Part shown: positions 45,095-53,929 of the stretch, one piece after another
How the letters are laid out: every line of letters starts with the position of its first letter
Numbering within the stretch: position 1 is the first letter of the stretch
Source: JAPOUP01 sp965221405
GTDB lineage: Bacteria > Pseudomonadota > Alphaproteobacteria > Rhodobacterales > Rhodobacteraceae
Length of the DNA: 64,000 bases
Direction: 5' to 3'
NCBI GenBank assembly: GCA_965221405.1
Contig: CBDCSE010000001.1
Location: 1,178,001-1,242,000, forward strand
The notes under the pieces: generated by a model
Databases searched by the model: none
What the model saw: the letters and a program-made list of their open reading frames with translations, nothing else
Told to the model about the DNA's origin: nothing
Program-made: the position numbers and the translations under genes

Positions 45095-45953
45095 CGGCCC
45101 GGCAAATCCCGTAAACTCTTCTCATACGAACGGACGAAAGCGGTCCCCGGCTCCGCTCTGAAGCGCAACGCCGGATGGTGAAGGGTAATTGCCTGACGAC
45201 TGATCGTGAGGCGTCGGCCGCGCTTGACGGGACGCGAGGTCAGTACATGAAGTTGGAACGGATCCTTGCGACTCCTGTTCCGCTCCCTTGTCTGTGCCCT
45301 CGCAAGCCAGCGCGCTGATTGGGCCACGGTTCGCATAACCGCGCCATCTTACCCAATCGTCTTTCGGACGCCTCACGAAACGCGCGTCAAGTGCGGTTAA
45401 TTTTCTGCGGCGCAGGATCGTTGGTGGTCGATAGGTTTGATCGAGCTGTACAATCACGAAAGATGGCGGAATTGGCATCAAATGCACGAATCCCTGGATG
45501 ATGCGCCGCTGTGTGTTGCAGGCGCGCGCTCTTCGGATGTCGCATTCATGATCGAAAGTTCCGAGGCATGCCTGGCCATGTCTTCCGTCGGTTCGGATCT
45601 GTCTGTTTCGTTCACCGCTTCTTCCCAAACCTTCATGAAGAGTTCCTGTATTCGATAGTCCCCTGCCGCACCCGTAGCCCGGATATCTCACCAAATCTTG
45701 CTTCACGGGGCCGAATGCCGTGACATATGAAAGGATTACAGGACCTTGCACATGAACGGGGGAGGAACCCCATGCAGACACAGTGTAGCGGCGATTCCAT
45801 TGATTTCAACCACCATGGCTGCCGCTAGGCAGGGGCAGTCGAGGATCTCCGGGTACGGCTTGTTCTGCACTGAGAGGGGGGGGGGGGGGGGGGACGACAA
45901 AAGCGAGACCGTCGTCGAGAGGCGGGGACCGGCGTCATGACTGTCAACGGGCG
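45095..45953. other. Region without recognised genes
   Basis: 859 bp between the small ORF and the glutamine-synthetase-like gene. A minus-strand frame (45122-45781) is long but shows no family match. It contains a poly-G tract (own entry) and seems to be a junction between the ATPase region and the catabolic island. Confidence 0.4.
45876..45893 (+). repeat. Homopolymer of 18 G
   Basis: Eighteen consecutive G, 60 bp downstream of the glutamine-synthetase-like gene's stop and outside any supported gene. Such tracts slip during replication and sequencing, so the length may be wrong or variable. No nearby promoter or frame is obviously switched by it. Confidence 0.85.
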
Positions 45954-47255
45954 CTAGTAGGTCTCGGCATAGGCCGCGCATTGCGCCGGCACGTCCATCT
46001 CGGCAACATGGGCAATCTCGGAAGCCTTATGCGCCAGATAGACATCGGCGAAGGCGTCGGGGAACCAGCCCCGCACCATTGCATTCTCGCTGAACCGTTC
46101 CAAAGAGGCCTCGAGCGTTTCCGGCAGTCGGATAATCCCGCGAACCGCTAGATCTTCAGGCGACAATAGAGACAGATCCTCCTCGGCCGGGGTCGGAGCC
46201 GACAGCCCCTCTTCGATCCCCTGGATGCCCGCGTGCAGGATCGCCGCTAAGGCCAGATGCGGGCTGGCAGCGGCGTCACTGGCACGGTATTCGATGTTGA
46301 ACTGGTGGGCGATACTGGCGGGGTCTTTGGCGGTAACGGGGCAGACGCGCAAGGAGGCTTCACGGTCGTGGAGGCCCAGACTGTTGTATGCCGCCGACCA
46401 GCGATGCGGGGTCAGGCGCAGATAGGACACGACCGAGGGCGCGGTCAGCGCAAGGATGCTGGCGAGGTACTTCAGCACGCCTGCTGCAAACGACGCGGTC
46501 AGCGCTGACATCCCGCAGGGCCCCTTGGCATCATAGGTTGCGGGCGTGCCATCAGGATTGAGAAAGCTTATGTGGATATGCACCCCGTTACCAACGCTGG
46601 CCGGATCAAGGATTGGGGTGTAGGTGACGGCCTCGCCCAAGTGCCGCGCGGTTGATCGGGTTAACTCGCGCACGATCACTGCAGCGTCGGCGGCGCGGAC
46701 CCCCTGTTCGGGGTCGATGACCACCTCGTACTGGTTGGCGCCGTACTCCTTCATGATGCTGTCGGGGCCGAGGCCTGCAGCGGCTATCTGCGTCATCAGC
46801 ATCTCGCAAAGCCCCCGCTGGGCTTCGAATCCCGCACGGCCATAGCCGTCGCCCGAGTGGCGGATTTTACCTTTGAGCTGGAACTCATGTTCGAAAGCCG
46901 CCAGCAGGTGGACGCCGCCAACTTTTTCTAGCCGTGCGAGGGCGGACTTGAGCAGGGAGCGCGTGCAGAAATCCCATGTTGCGCCGTCCAGATCCACTAT
47001 ATCGCCCAGCATGAAACGCTCTGTCCGAGTGCCGAAATTCGCTGAAACCGAGGTTGTTTGATCCGGGATCAACAGCAGATCACCCAAGGCCCCAAAGGGG
47101 CTGTCAGCGATCCCGTCAAAGCAGTTAATTTGAACATTCGTAGGTGTCCAGCCCACGCCCCGGGCCAACCGCTTGTCCAGTTGACCGGACGGAAAAGCTT
47201 TGCCCCGTACTTTCCCCGCCAGGTCGCATGTCGCGGCAAAAATCAAATCGGTCAT
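45954..47255 (-). CDS. Glutamine synthetase family ligase (GlnT/PuuA-like)
   Basis: 433 aa. Conserved GS features: the catalytic domain AAFEHEFQLKG (metal Glu, about 120), GYGRAGFEAQ, MKEYGANQYEVVI (about 170), HIHISF (about 226) and HRWSAAYNSLGLHDREASLRVCP (about 282-305). The usual NRPxxxxxxxxxxNREA box of glutamine synthetases is altered (HRW, DREA), as in the paralogues that join glutamate to amines instead of ammonia. It probably makes a gamma-glutamyl amide as the entry step of an amine pathway, together with the aminotransferase fusion and the hydrolases of this island. ATP-dependent and cytosolic. Confidence 0.88.
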   Translation of the reverse strand: MTDLIFAATCDLAGKVRGKAFPSGQLDKRLARGVGWTPTNVQINCFDGIADSPFGALGDLLLIPDQTTSVSANFGTRTERFMLGDIVDLDGATWDFCTRSLLKSALARLEKVGGVHLLAAFEHEFQLKGKIRHSGDGYGRAGFEAQRGLCEMLMTQIAAAGLGPDSIMKEYGANQYEVVIDPEQGVRAADAAVIVRELTRSTARHLGEAVTYTPILDPASVGNGVHIHISFLNPDGTPATYDAKGPCGMSALTASFAAGVLKYLASILALTAPSVVSYLRLTPHRWSAAYNSLGLHDREASLRVCPVTAKDPASIAHQFNIEYRASDAAASPHLALAAILHAGIQGIEEGLSAPTPAEEDLSLLSPEDLAVRGIIRLPETLEASLERFSENAMVRGWFPDAFADVYLAHKASEIAHVAEMDVPAQCAAYAETY

Positions 47256-47316
47256 CGGTATTTTCCTCTATCTGCCTCACGGTATCCCGGGCTTCGAACC
47301 GGGCACGTGTGGTCTC

Positions 47317-47400
47317 CTAGGTGTTCTTGGCCACGCGGGCAACCAGCGCTTCGGCCACGGTTAGCGCCGCAGAATAGCTGTTCCCGTTACACAATGAGGT
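47317..47400 (-). pseudogene. C-terminal stub of an unknown gene upstream of the ligase gene
   Basis: A minus-strand frame ending in ...NSYSAALTVAEALVARVAKNT and TAG (47317-47319) lies 60 bp before the ligase start and loses sense at about 47400, where GC-rich debris begins. The ending is like that of FAD-dependent oxidoreductases commonly found at such loci, but the piece is too short to be certain. It seems to be a gene cut by an insertion. Between stub and ligase is a short palindrome (CCCGG-gcTTCGAA-CCGGG, 47286-47303) that may end its transcript. Confidence 0.4.
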
Positions 47401-47913
47401 GCAACACCCGATGTGGGTGAGGCCCGGTCAGGCCGCATGATGTTGCGAATCGGCCGGATGGCGGCGACAGTCCCGGTGTTGAGCCAGGGAGACTGTCATG
47501 TCCGAGGGCTACCGCCACCTGGCCCACCCAGGGGGAGCCAGAGCCACGCCCTGAGGAAAAGCGGACTTTCCGGCCCGGCGATCGCCCTCCAGCTCGGCCC
47601 CAACTGCCCCGCGGTGGCCCTTGTGCTGCACGGAGACATCGTCCAAGCTTGTTCCCGAAGGACTGAAGCCGTTCACGTGCGGAATCCAGTAGGCCGAGTG
47701 TTTCGGTTGGGGAGCGAAACCCGGGAGGCAATAAAACGCCGGGCTGAAATCAAGTGTTCTCGAGTTGACTCCACCCCTGACCTCGACCTCTGATTGTGCT
47801 GAGGAAGACGCGGAGATCTTTGCAACCGCGCTTCAAGACGTGACTCGCGGTGACTTCGATAAGAGCAAGATTACCCAGCTTGAAAGCTGGTAGACCTTCG
47901 AAGGGTGCCAAGC
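47401..47913 (+). other. Divergent spacer with debris before the fusion gene
   Basis: About 510 bp. The left 350 bp are GC-rich remains without a recognised family. The last 130 bp contain an open frame ending at TAG 47891-47893 with a normal-looking sequence (EEDAEIFATALQDVTRGDFDKSKITQLESW), 20 bp before the fusion gene's start. That could be the end of a truncated gene, too little to name. Confidence 0.4.
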
Positions 47914-50913
47914 ATGGTTCACTGGCAAAGTGTCCTTAATGATCACTGGACAATTGAAGCGTCATTCACCCGTCTTGACGGTGAGTACGACCTAAATTTC
48001 CGCGCCCAGACACGTGGCGGTGTGCGCTACATCGTCAAAGTGATGCGGCCGGGTTGCGAAGAATGGCTTGTCCAAATGCAGATTTGGGCCATGACATATA
48101 TCTGTCAACAAGTGGTGGAGCTTCCGATCCCTTCGGTAATTCCCGCAAAAGATGGCGCCTTGTTTCTGTCGCTTCCCGACGAGGAAGGCGTAAAGCGGCT
48201 GGTTTGGGTCATCACCTGTTTGCCGGGTGTCCGCTTTGCGGACGCCGACCCGAAATCCGCGGCTTTGATTCACGACTTAGGCGGTGTTCTGGGGCACGTG
48301 AACAGGTCCCTGCGCACCTTTGCACATCCTGGGATGGAACGTGACTTTAAATGGAATCTCATGCGTGCAAGCTGGATCGCAGACAAACTGAACTGCCTTG
48401 AGAACCCGGCGCGCAAAGCGCTTCTGCAAGATATATGTGCGGAATTCCAGGCGCTTGAGCCCGTTTTGCGGGCGCTCCCGAAGCAAGCGATTCATAACGA
48501 CGCAAATGACTACAATATCCTTGTGGACGGACAGGCCGGCAACTTGAATGTCTCGGGCCTGATCGATTTTGGCGATATGTGCGCGGCCCCGCGGATTTGT
48601 GACATGGCAATCGCCGCCGCCTACGTGGTTATGGATCAGCCCAACCCGGAGGCCGCTCTGGCCGCGCTCGTGGCGGGCTATCATGCCGTCTATCCAATCA
48701 CGACCCGGGAAATTGATCTGCTCTGGCCCCTTCTGCGTACGCGGCTGGCGGTGAGCGTGGTCAATTCCACGCTGATGTCTCAAAACAATCCCGACGATCC
48801 CTACGTGACGGTCTCCCAGGCGCCTGCCTGGCGTTTCCTGGAAAACCATAACCTCAGCCCGATCCTTCTGGCGGCTCGTCTGCGGGCGGTCTGTAACCTC
48901 CCCGCTGTGGATGGAGCGGATCGCGTCATGGCTTGGCTGGATGCGGAGCGTGGGAACTTTGCCCCTCTGATGGGTGAAGATCTGCGCGACGCACCGATGG
49001 GATCACTTGCGGTTGAGACCTCCGCTTGGCCGCAGAACCCGTTCGACATGCTACTGGAAGAGGCGTCTCTGGTAGGGCAGGAATTCAACCGGGACGGCGC
49101 AATTTGGCTTGGCTATTATCACGAACCGCGCCTGATCTACACGGCGCCGGGTTTTCGCAAGGGACCTTGGAAGGCCAGTGACCGGCGCACGGTACATCTG
49201 GCGGTCGATGTCTTTGCGCCTGCGGGACGGGTTTTGTATGCGCCCCTGCGCGGCATTGTTGTCATGGCCGAGTATCGTGGCGCGCATCTGGATTACGGCG
49301 GCACAATCATCCTGCGCCACGAAACGCCGGAAGGCGACCGGTTCTTCACGCTCTATGGTCACCTGAACCCGGAGTTCCGCGATCGCCTGAAACCCGGTGA
49401 CATCGTGGAAAAGGGCGAAACATTCTGCCAGTTGGGTGAGCCCTCCCACAATGGCGGCTGGGCGCCGCATGCGCATTTCCAGCTCGCGCTGACCACCGAG
49501 GGGATCGAGGAGGATTGGCCTGGCGTGGGCGATCCGGACGAGATGTACCTATGGGGCGCGATTTGCCCCAATCCGGCGGCGCTGCTCAATCTGCCCGACG
49601 ACAAGGTACGCTTCCGTCCTACCGATAAGAACACCGTTCTGGCGGATCGCAAAGCGCATTTTGCGCACAATCTCAGCCTCACCTATACTGATCCGGTGAT
49701 GCTGGTCCGGGGCTGGAGACATCACCTTTTTGATGAATGGGGCCGACCCTATCTCGACGCTTACAACAACGTGCCGCATGTCGGCCATGCCCATCCGCGC
49801 ATTCAGGCGGTCGCGGCGGATCAGCTCAAGCGGATGAATTCCAACACCCGCTATTTGCACCCCGCCCAGACCGCTTTGGCCAAAAAGATCCTGTCTAAAT
49901 TACCCGATCGCTTCGAGGTGTGCTTTTTTGTGAACTCCGGGTCAGAGGCCAACGAGTTGGCCCTTCGACTGGCCCATGCCCACACCGGGGCAAAGGGTAT
50001 CGTGACACCTGACCACGGCTATCACGGCAACACCACCGGCGCAGTCGCCATCTCGGCCTATAAATTCGCCAGACCCGGCGGTATCGGGCAGGCCGATTGG
50101 GTCGAATTGGTAGAGGTCGCCGATGACTATCGCGGGTCGTTCCGCCGCGATGATCCAGACCGGGCGGAGAAATTCGCGGATCTCGTAGGCCCCGCCATCT
50201 CGGCGCTCAAAGCCAAAGGACACGGGCTTGCCGGGTTCATCGCCGAAACTTTCCCGTCGGTCGGTGGCCAAATCATTCCGCCCAAAGGCTACTTGCCCGC
50301 AGTCTATGACAGGATTCGCTCGGATGGCGGGGTGTGCATCGCCGACGAGGTGCAGACCGGGCTGGGGCGCCTGGGCGCATATTACTTCGGCTTCGAGCAT
50401 CAAGGGGCCGAACCCGATATCGTCGTCCTGGGTAAGCCTATCGGCAACGGCCACCCTCTGGGTGCTGTCATCACTACCCGCGCCATCGCCGAGAGCTTTG
50501 ACAACGGGATCGAGTTCTTCTCTACCTTCGGTGGCTCAACCCTGTCCTGCCGCATCGGCAAAGAAGTGCTTGACATTGTCGATGATGAAGGTCTGCAGGA
50601 GAGTGCACGGGCCATGGGGTTGCGGTTGAAAGACGGACTGCGCGCGTTGCAGGTCAACCATGACAGCATCGGCGATGTGCGCGGGATGGGGTTGTTTCTG
50701 GGTATGGAACTGGTCAAACCGGATGGGTCGGAGGCCACCGCGCTTTGTTCCTATGTCAAGGACAGGATGCGCGACCATCGCATCCTGATAGGCAGCGAAG
50801 GTCCCAAGGACAATATCCTGAAAATCCGTCCGCCGCTGAGCATCGAGGCCGACGATGTGGACATGATCATCACTACGCTGGGCGGCATCCTCGCCGAGCG
50901 CCCGCTGTTATGA
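47914..50913 (+). CDS. Three-domain fusion: APH-type kinase, M23 (lysostaphin-like) domain, class III PLP aminotransferase
   Basis: 999 aa from ATG 47914 with GAAGGG upstream. Residues 1-340: aminoglycoside phosphotransferase fold with catalytic AIHNDANDYNILVD (about 196-209) and LIDFGDM. Residues about 390-560: M23 domain keeping the zinc set HLAVD (H-x3-D), YGHL and HAHFQL (H-x-H). Residues about 580-999: class III aminotransferase with SGSEANELALRLA, DEVQTGLGR and the PLP lysine in VLGKPIGNG. Related kinases and lyases act on hydroxylysine and phosphoethanolamine, so phosphorylation followed by PLP-dependent elimination of an amino alcohol is plausible. No signal peptide, so the M23 part is cytosolic, where it has no wall substrate. 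It ends with a 6-bp convergent overlap with livH. Confidence 0.9.
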   Translation: MVHWQSVLNDHWTIEASFTRLDGEYDLNFRAQTRGGVRYIVKVMRPGCEEWLVQMQIWAMTYICQQVVELPIPSVIPAKDGALFLSLPDEEGVKRLVWVITCLPGVRFADADPKSAALIHDLGGVLGHVNRSLRTFAHPGMERDFKWNLMRASWIADKLNCLENPARKALLQDICAEFQALEPVLRALPKQAIHNDANDYNILVDGQAGNLNVSGLIDFGDMCAAPRICDMAIAAAYVVMDQPNPEAALAALVAGYHAVYPITTREIDLLWPLLRTRLAVSVVNSTLMSQNNPDDPYVTVSQAPAWRFLENHNLSPILLAARLRAVCNLPAVDGADRVMAWLDAERGNFAPLMGEDLRDAPMGSLAVETSAWPQNPFDMLLEEASLVGQEFNRDGAIWLGYYHEPRLIYTAPGFRKGPWKASDRRTVHLAVDVFAPAGRVLYAPLRGIVVMAEYRGAHLDYGGTIILRHETPEGDRFFTLYGHLNPEFRDRLKPGDIVEKGETFCQLGEPSHNGGWAPHAHFQLALTTEGIEEDWPGVGDPDEMYLWGAICPNPAALLNLPDDKVRFRPTDKNTVLADRKAHFAHNLSLTYTDPVMLVRGWRHHLFDEWGRPYLDAYNNVPHVGHAHPRIQAVAADQLKRMNSNTRYLHPAQTALAKKILSKLPDRFEVCFFVNSGSEANELALRLAHAHTGAKGIVTPDHGYHGNTTGAVAISAYKFARPGGIGQADWVELVEVADDYRGSFRRDDPDRAEKFADLVGPAISALKAKGHGLAGFIAETFPSVGGQIIPPKGYLPAVYDRIRSDGGVCIADEVQTGLGRLGAYYFGFEHQGAEPDIVVLGKPIGNGHPLGAVITTRAIAESFDNGIEFFSTFGGSTLSCRIGKEVLDIVDDEGLQESARAMGLRLKDGLRALQVNHDSIGDVRGMGLFLGMELVKPDGSEATALCSYVKDRMRDHRILIGSEGPKDNILKIRPPLSIEADDVDMIITTLGGILAERPLL

Positions 50914-51804
50914 GCGTGCGCCGGTCCTGGTGGGCGAAAGCCCGTCGGGCCGCACGAGCAAAACAGCTATGACTGCGCTCAGCACGATTGCGTCGCGATA
51001 GGGGGCGAGGCTGTCGGGCAGAAAGGCCTGTGTGAGTACTTCCAGGGCACCGACTACGAACCCCCCCTGCACCGCACCGCCGAGGCTCCCAAGCCCGCCG
51101 AGCACCGTGGCGATGAATGCCTTGAGGACGGGAAAGAACCCCATCAACGGATCGACCGAGCCGCGCTGCGCGGTCCAGATCACCGCTGCGACGCCTGCCA
51201 GTAGGCCGGAGATGGCGAAAGACACGGCTACGACGCGGTCGGCCTTCACGCCGAGCATCCGCAGCATCTCGAAATCCTCGGCTGCGGCGCGCATTGCCAT
51301 GCCCGTCGCCGTGCGTCGCAGCACCAAGGTGAGTGTGGCAAGGGAGATAAGTGTGACGAGAATCGATACGGTTGGGGCCACGCCGATGGTCATGCCCCCG
51401 ATCTGATAGGCGCCTGACCATGATGACGGGAACGAGATTGGCACAGGCCGGGCAGAAATACCATTCTGGAACAGAACCTTGAGAATCTCGGAGACTGCAA
51501 AGCTGGTGATCAGCAAGGAGACCACATCCGCCCCGCGCATCGCCCGAAACGCCACGCGTTCCATCGATAGCGCCATGACCAGCGCTGCGCCAATCCCAAC
51601 GGTGAGTGCCGCAAGGGGCGGCAGGCCAAAAGCCATCGAAAGAAAGATACCATAGCCACCGAAGGTCATGATCTCGCCGTGGGCAAAATTGATCAACCGC
51701 ACGATGGAGAAGACAATGGCCAATCCCAAGGCCAGCATCGCGTAAATACCGCCGAGGCTTAGCGCGTTGATGAGTTGCTGCAGCAGCACGTCCATTGGGG
51801 TCAC
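50908..51804 (-). CDS. Branched-chain amino acid-type ABC permease, LivH
   Basis: 298 aa from GTG 51804 (GTGA overlap with the ATPase gene). Eight or so membrane helices with the LivH signatures LINALSLGGIYAMLALGLAIVFSIVRLINFAHGEIM (about 10-45) and the late GLGSLGGAVQGGFVVGALE. It forms the channel with the LivM half of the fused protein at 53930. Substrate could be an amino acid, urea or an amide. Last gene of the leftward importer operon. Confidence 0.93.
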   Translation of the reverse strand: MTPMDVLLQQLINALSLGGIYAMLALGLAIVFSIVRLINFAHGEIMTFGGYGIFLSMAFGLPPLAALTVGIGAALVMALSMERVAFRAMRGADVVSLLITSFAVSEILKVLFQNGISARPVPISFPSSWSGAYQIGGMTIGVAPTVSILVTLISLATLTLVLRRTATGMAMRAAAEDFEMLRMLGVKADRVVAVSFAISGLLAGVAAVIWTAQRGSVDPLMGFFPVLKAFIATVLGGLGSLGGAVQGGFVVGALEVLTQAFLPDSLAPYRDAIVLSAVIAVLLVRPDGLSPTRTGARS

Positions 51805-52514
51805 GCCGCCAAATAGGCTGATTTCAAAACGTCATCCCCTGCGAGATCGCTCGGATGGCCAGAAGCCGCGACCGCGCCATTGGCTAGCACCACCGCATGA
51901 TCCGACACTTCCAGGGCCAGCGCGGCGTTCTGCTCGACCAGCAGGATCGAGATGCCTTCGGATTTCAGCTCTTCCAAAATGCCAAAGATCGTATCGACCA
52001 TTTGCGGTGCGAGGCCCAGCGAGGGTTCGTCCATCAGCAGCAGCCCCGGTTTATTCATCAGCGCGCGGGCCACGGCCAGCATTTGCTGTTCTCCGCCTGA
52101 AAGAAGACCGGCCAGTTGGCGGCGCCGCTCGCCCAGGACCGGAAAGCGTTCCATCAGCGCGCCGCGCCGCTCGGTGGCGGTCTCGATGCTTCTTGCGGCA
52201 GAGCCTGCAAGGATCAGGTTTTCTTCCACCGTGAGCGAGGCGAAGATGCGCCGCCCTTCTGGAGAAATCGCCACGCCTACCCGCACAATCGCGTCGGGCA
52301 TAGCCCCTGTCATATCTTGTCCGAAGATCGAAACCGTTCCCGACAATGGAGGAACAACACCGGCAACGGCCATCACCGTGCTGGTCTTGCCCGCTCCGTT
52401 GGCGCCCAAGAGCGCGGTGATGCCAGCCTTGGGCACACTAAGGTCGATGCCGCGCACAGCCCTGACTGGACCATAGCGCACCTCAAGCGCCTTGATGTCG
52501 AGAGCGGTCTCCAC
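51801..52514 (-). CDS. Branched-chain amino acid-type ABC ATPase, LivF
   Basis: 237 aa. Walker A GANGAGKTS (about 37-45), LivF-typical VAISPEGRRIFASLTVEENL (about 82-100), signature LLSGGEQQML (about 136), Walker B LLLMDEPSLGLAP (about 157) and switch LLVEQNA. It drives uptake with the LivG half of the fusion protein. The stop overlaps the LivH start; the start lies 5 bp after the binding-protein stop. Confidence 0.94.
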   Translation of the reverse strand: METALDIKALEVRYGPVRAVRGIDLSVPKAGITALLGANGAGKTSTVMAVAGVVPPLSGTVSIFGQDMTGAMPDAIVRVGVAISPEGRRIFASLTVEENLILAGSAARSIETATERRGALMERFPVLGERRRQLAGLLSGGEQQMLAVARALMNKPGLLLMDEPSLGLAPQMVDTIFGILEELKSEGISILLVEQNAALALEVSDHAVVLANGAVAASGHPSDLAGDDVLKSAYLAA

Positions 52515-52519
52515 CCGGG

Positions 52520-53668
52520 TTACGGCTGCGGAAGGATCGCAGGATCTGCGGTTTCGCGCTTGGCGAAATGCTTCTGACCATCAGCCGCAATCGTGACGAC
52601 CACCACATCGCGCAGTGGCATCCGATCGGTTTCGGCAAAGGTAAAGTTGGACATTATGCCCTGGCCATTTTCGATGCCTGCCATTGCCTCGGACACCGCA
52701 GCTGGATCGGTCGTGCCCGCGGCGGCCACGGCCTGTTCGATCATATGGGCTATGTCACAGCCATTGACGTAGTAATTGTTGTCTGGCGCGGTACCTGTGG
52801 CGGCGGCAAACCGGTCGACGAAATCCGCATAGGCCGATCCCTCGTCCGGGAAACCGCCTGAGCTATGTGCAACACCTGCCACCACGTCCCCCAAGCCACG
52901 AACCGTGGGCGTGTCAAGCGCGTCGCCGCCCATCACTTGGGTGTCGAGTCCCGCACCTCGTAACGCACGGATGAATGCCGGGAAATCAGGCTCCCACGCC
53001 CAGGTCACAATCACATCAGGCGCCGGATCCGCGTTCTGGATCGTCGTAACGATGGCTGAGAAATCAGGCTGGTTTAGCGAGAAATTGCTCTCGCCCACAA
53101 CCGTACCGCCCAGTGCGCTGAAGGCCTCACCGAAATATTCAGGTCCCCCCAGAGTGTAAGCGCTGTCGGGTGACTTCACCAGCCAGACACGCTCGAACCC
53201 CTGATCGCGGGCATATCCGGCCAGTACCGTGGCCTGCTGGTTGTCCGCCGGGTAGCTGCCAAAGACATGGGGCCCGACCTGCGTCAGGACCGGTGCAGTG
53301 CCCGCGAAGGTCATGGTCGGGATCATGTCGGCGGCGGTGATCTGCGCCGCGGCAATCGTTGGGTCGGCATCCGCGGACGATACGATGAACTGCGCGCCGT
53401 CATCGAGCATCTCCTGTACCACCTGCACGCCCAGCGCGATGTCCGATCGGGTGTCCTTGACGATCAGCTTCACCGGTGTGGTGCCGTTCAGGCCTCCTGC
53501 CGCGTTCATCTCATCGATGCAGAACTTGAATCCAGCATAGGCTGGGCCGTCATAGGGCGCGAGGTAGCCCGACTGGGCCGACATCACGCCGATCACGTAG
53601 TCTTCGGCAAAGGCGGCGGCGCCGATAGCGGCGATGGTGGCAGCCATCAAAATCGTTTTGGTTTTCAT
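52520..53668 (-). CDS. ABC transporter substrate-binding protein, LIV (peripla_BP_6) type
   Basis: 382 aa with a signal peptide (about 4-21, ending AAFA) and a type I periplasmic fold: YVIGVMSAQSGYLAPYDGPAYAGFKF, NAAGGLNG, VSSADADPTIAAAQ, and AWEPDFPAFIRALRGAG. It binds the solute that the island's enzymes process, probably an amino acid or amide. GGAGT lies upstream of the ATG. A 260-bp gap with a palindrome separates it from the upstream fused permease-ATPase gene, so it may have its own promoter. Confidence 0.93.
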   Translation of the reverse strand: MKTKTILMAATIAAIGAAAFAEDYVIGVMSAQSGYLAPYDGPAYAGFKFCIDEMNAAGGLNGTTPVKLIVKDTRSDIALGVQVVQEMLDDGAQFIVSSADADPTIAAAQITAADMIPTMTFAGTAPVLTQVGPHVFGSYPADNQQATVLAGYARDQGFERVWLVKSPDSAYTLGGPEYFGEAFSALGGTVVGESNFSLNQPDFSAIVTTIQNADPAPDVIVTWAWEPDFPAFIRALRGAGLDTQVMGGDALDTPTVRGLGDVVAGVAHSSGGFPDEGSAYADFVDRFAAATGTAPDNNYYVNGCDIAHMIEQAVAAAGTTDPAAVSEAMAGIENGQGIMSNFTFAETDRMPLRDVVVVTIAADGQKHFAKRETADPAILPQP

Positions 53669-53929
53669 GCGAATACTCCTTCTATTGGATTTGGATGGTC
53701 CTTCGGGTCAGTTGTGTCAGTGGAATCTTAAGCGCCTGACAAGGAATTCACCTTGTCTTACGTGCCGTTTCCGTCTGATGTCGTTGTCGGATATCCCTTT
53801 CTTCTGTGCCGGTTCAGCGCCGGTCGAAAACCGGTCTGGCGCCAGCGTAAGCGAGCGATCCTAAGCGTTCAAGGCCGCCGTGCGCTCCGAGCGTCCCGCC
53901 GGCCGGGCCTCCATCGCCGCGGCCTCCAA
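53669..53929 (-). promoter_or_regulatory. Spacer with palindrome upstream of the binding-protein gene
   Basis: 261 bp between the fused livMG gene and the binding-protein gene. GACAAGG-AATTCA-CCTTGTC (53738-53757) is a perfect 7-bp inverted repeat about 70 bp before the start codon, a possible operator or transcript hairpin. A second GC hairpin lies near 53813-53840. A 17-codon frame just after the livMG stop has a good ribosome-binding site, but I cannot support it as a gene. Confidence 0.45.

Noticed and set aside
45122..45781. 219-aa minus-strand frame
   Set aside because: No start signal, no family likeness and patchy composition; left as unassigned.
47280..47330. A tRNA T-arm-like sequence (GGTTCGAA between GC stretches) on the minus strand
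   Set aside because: No acceptor, D or anticodon arm can be built around it; it lies between the stop of a gene stub and the ligase start and is better read as a small palindrome.
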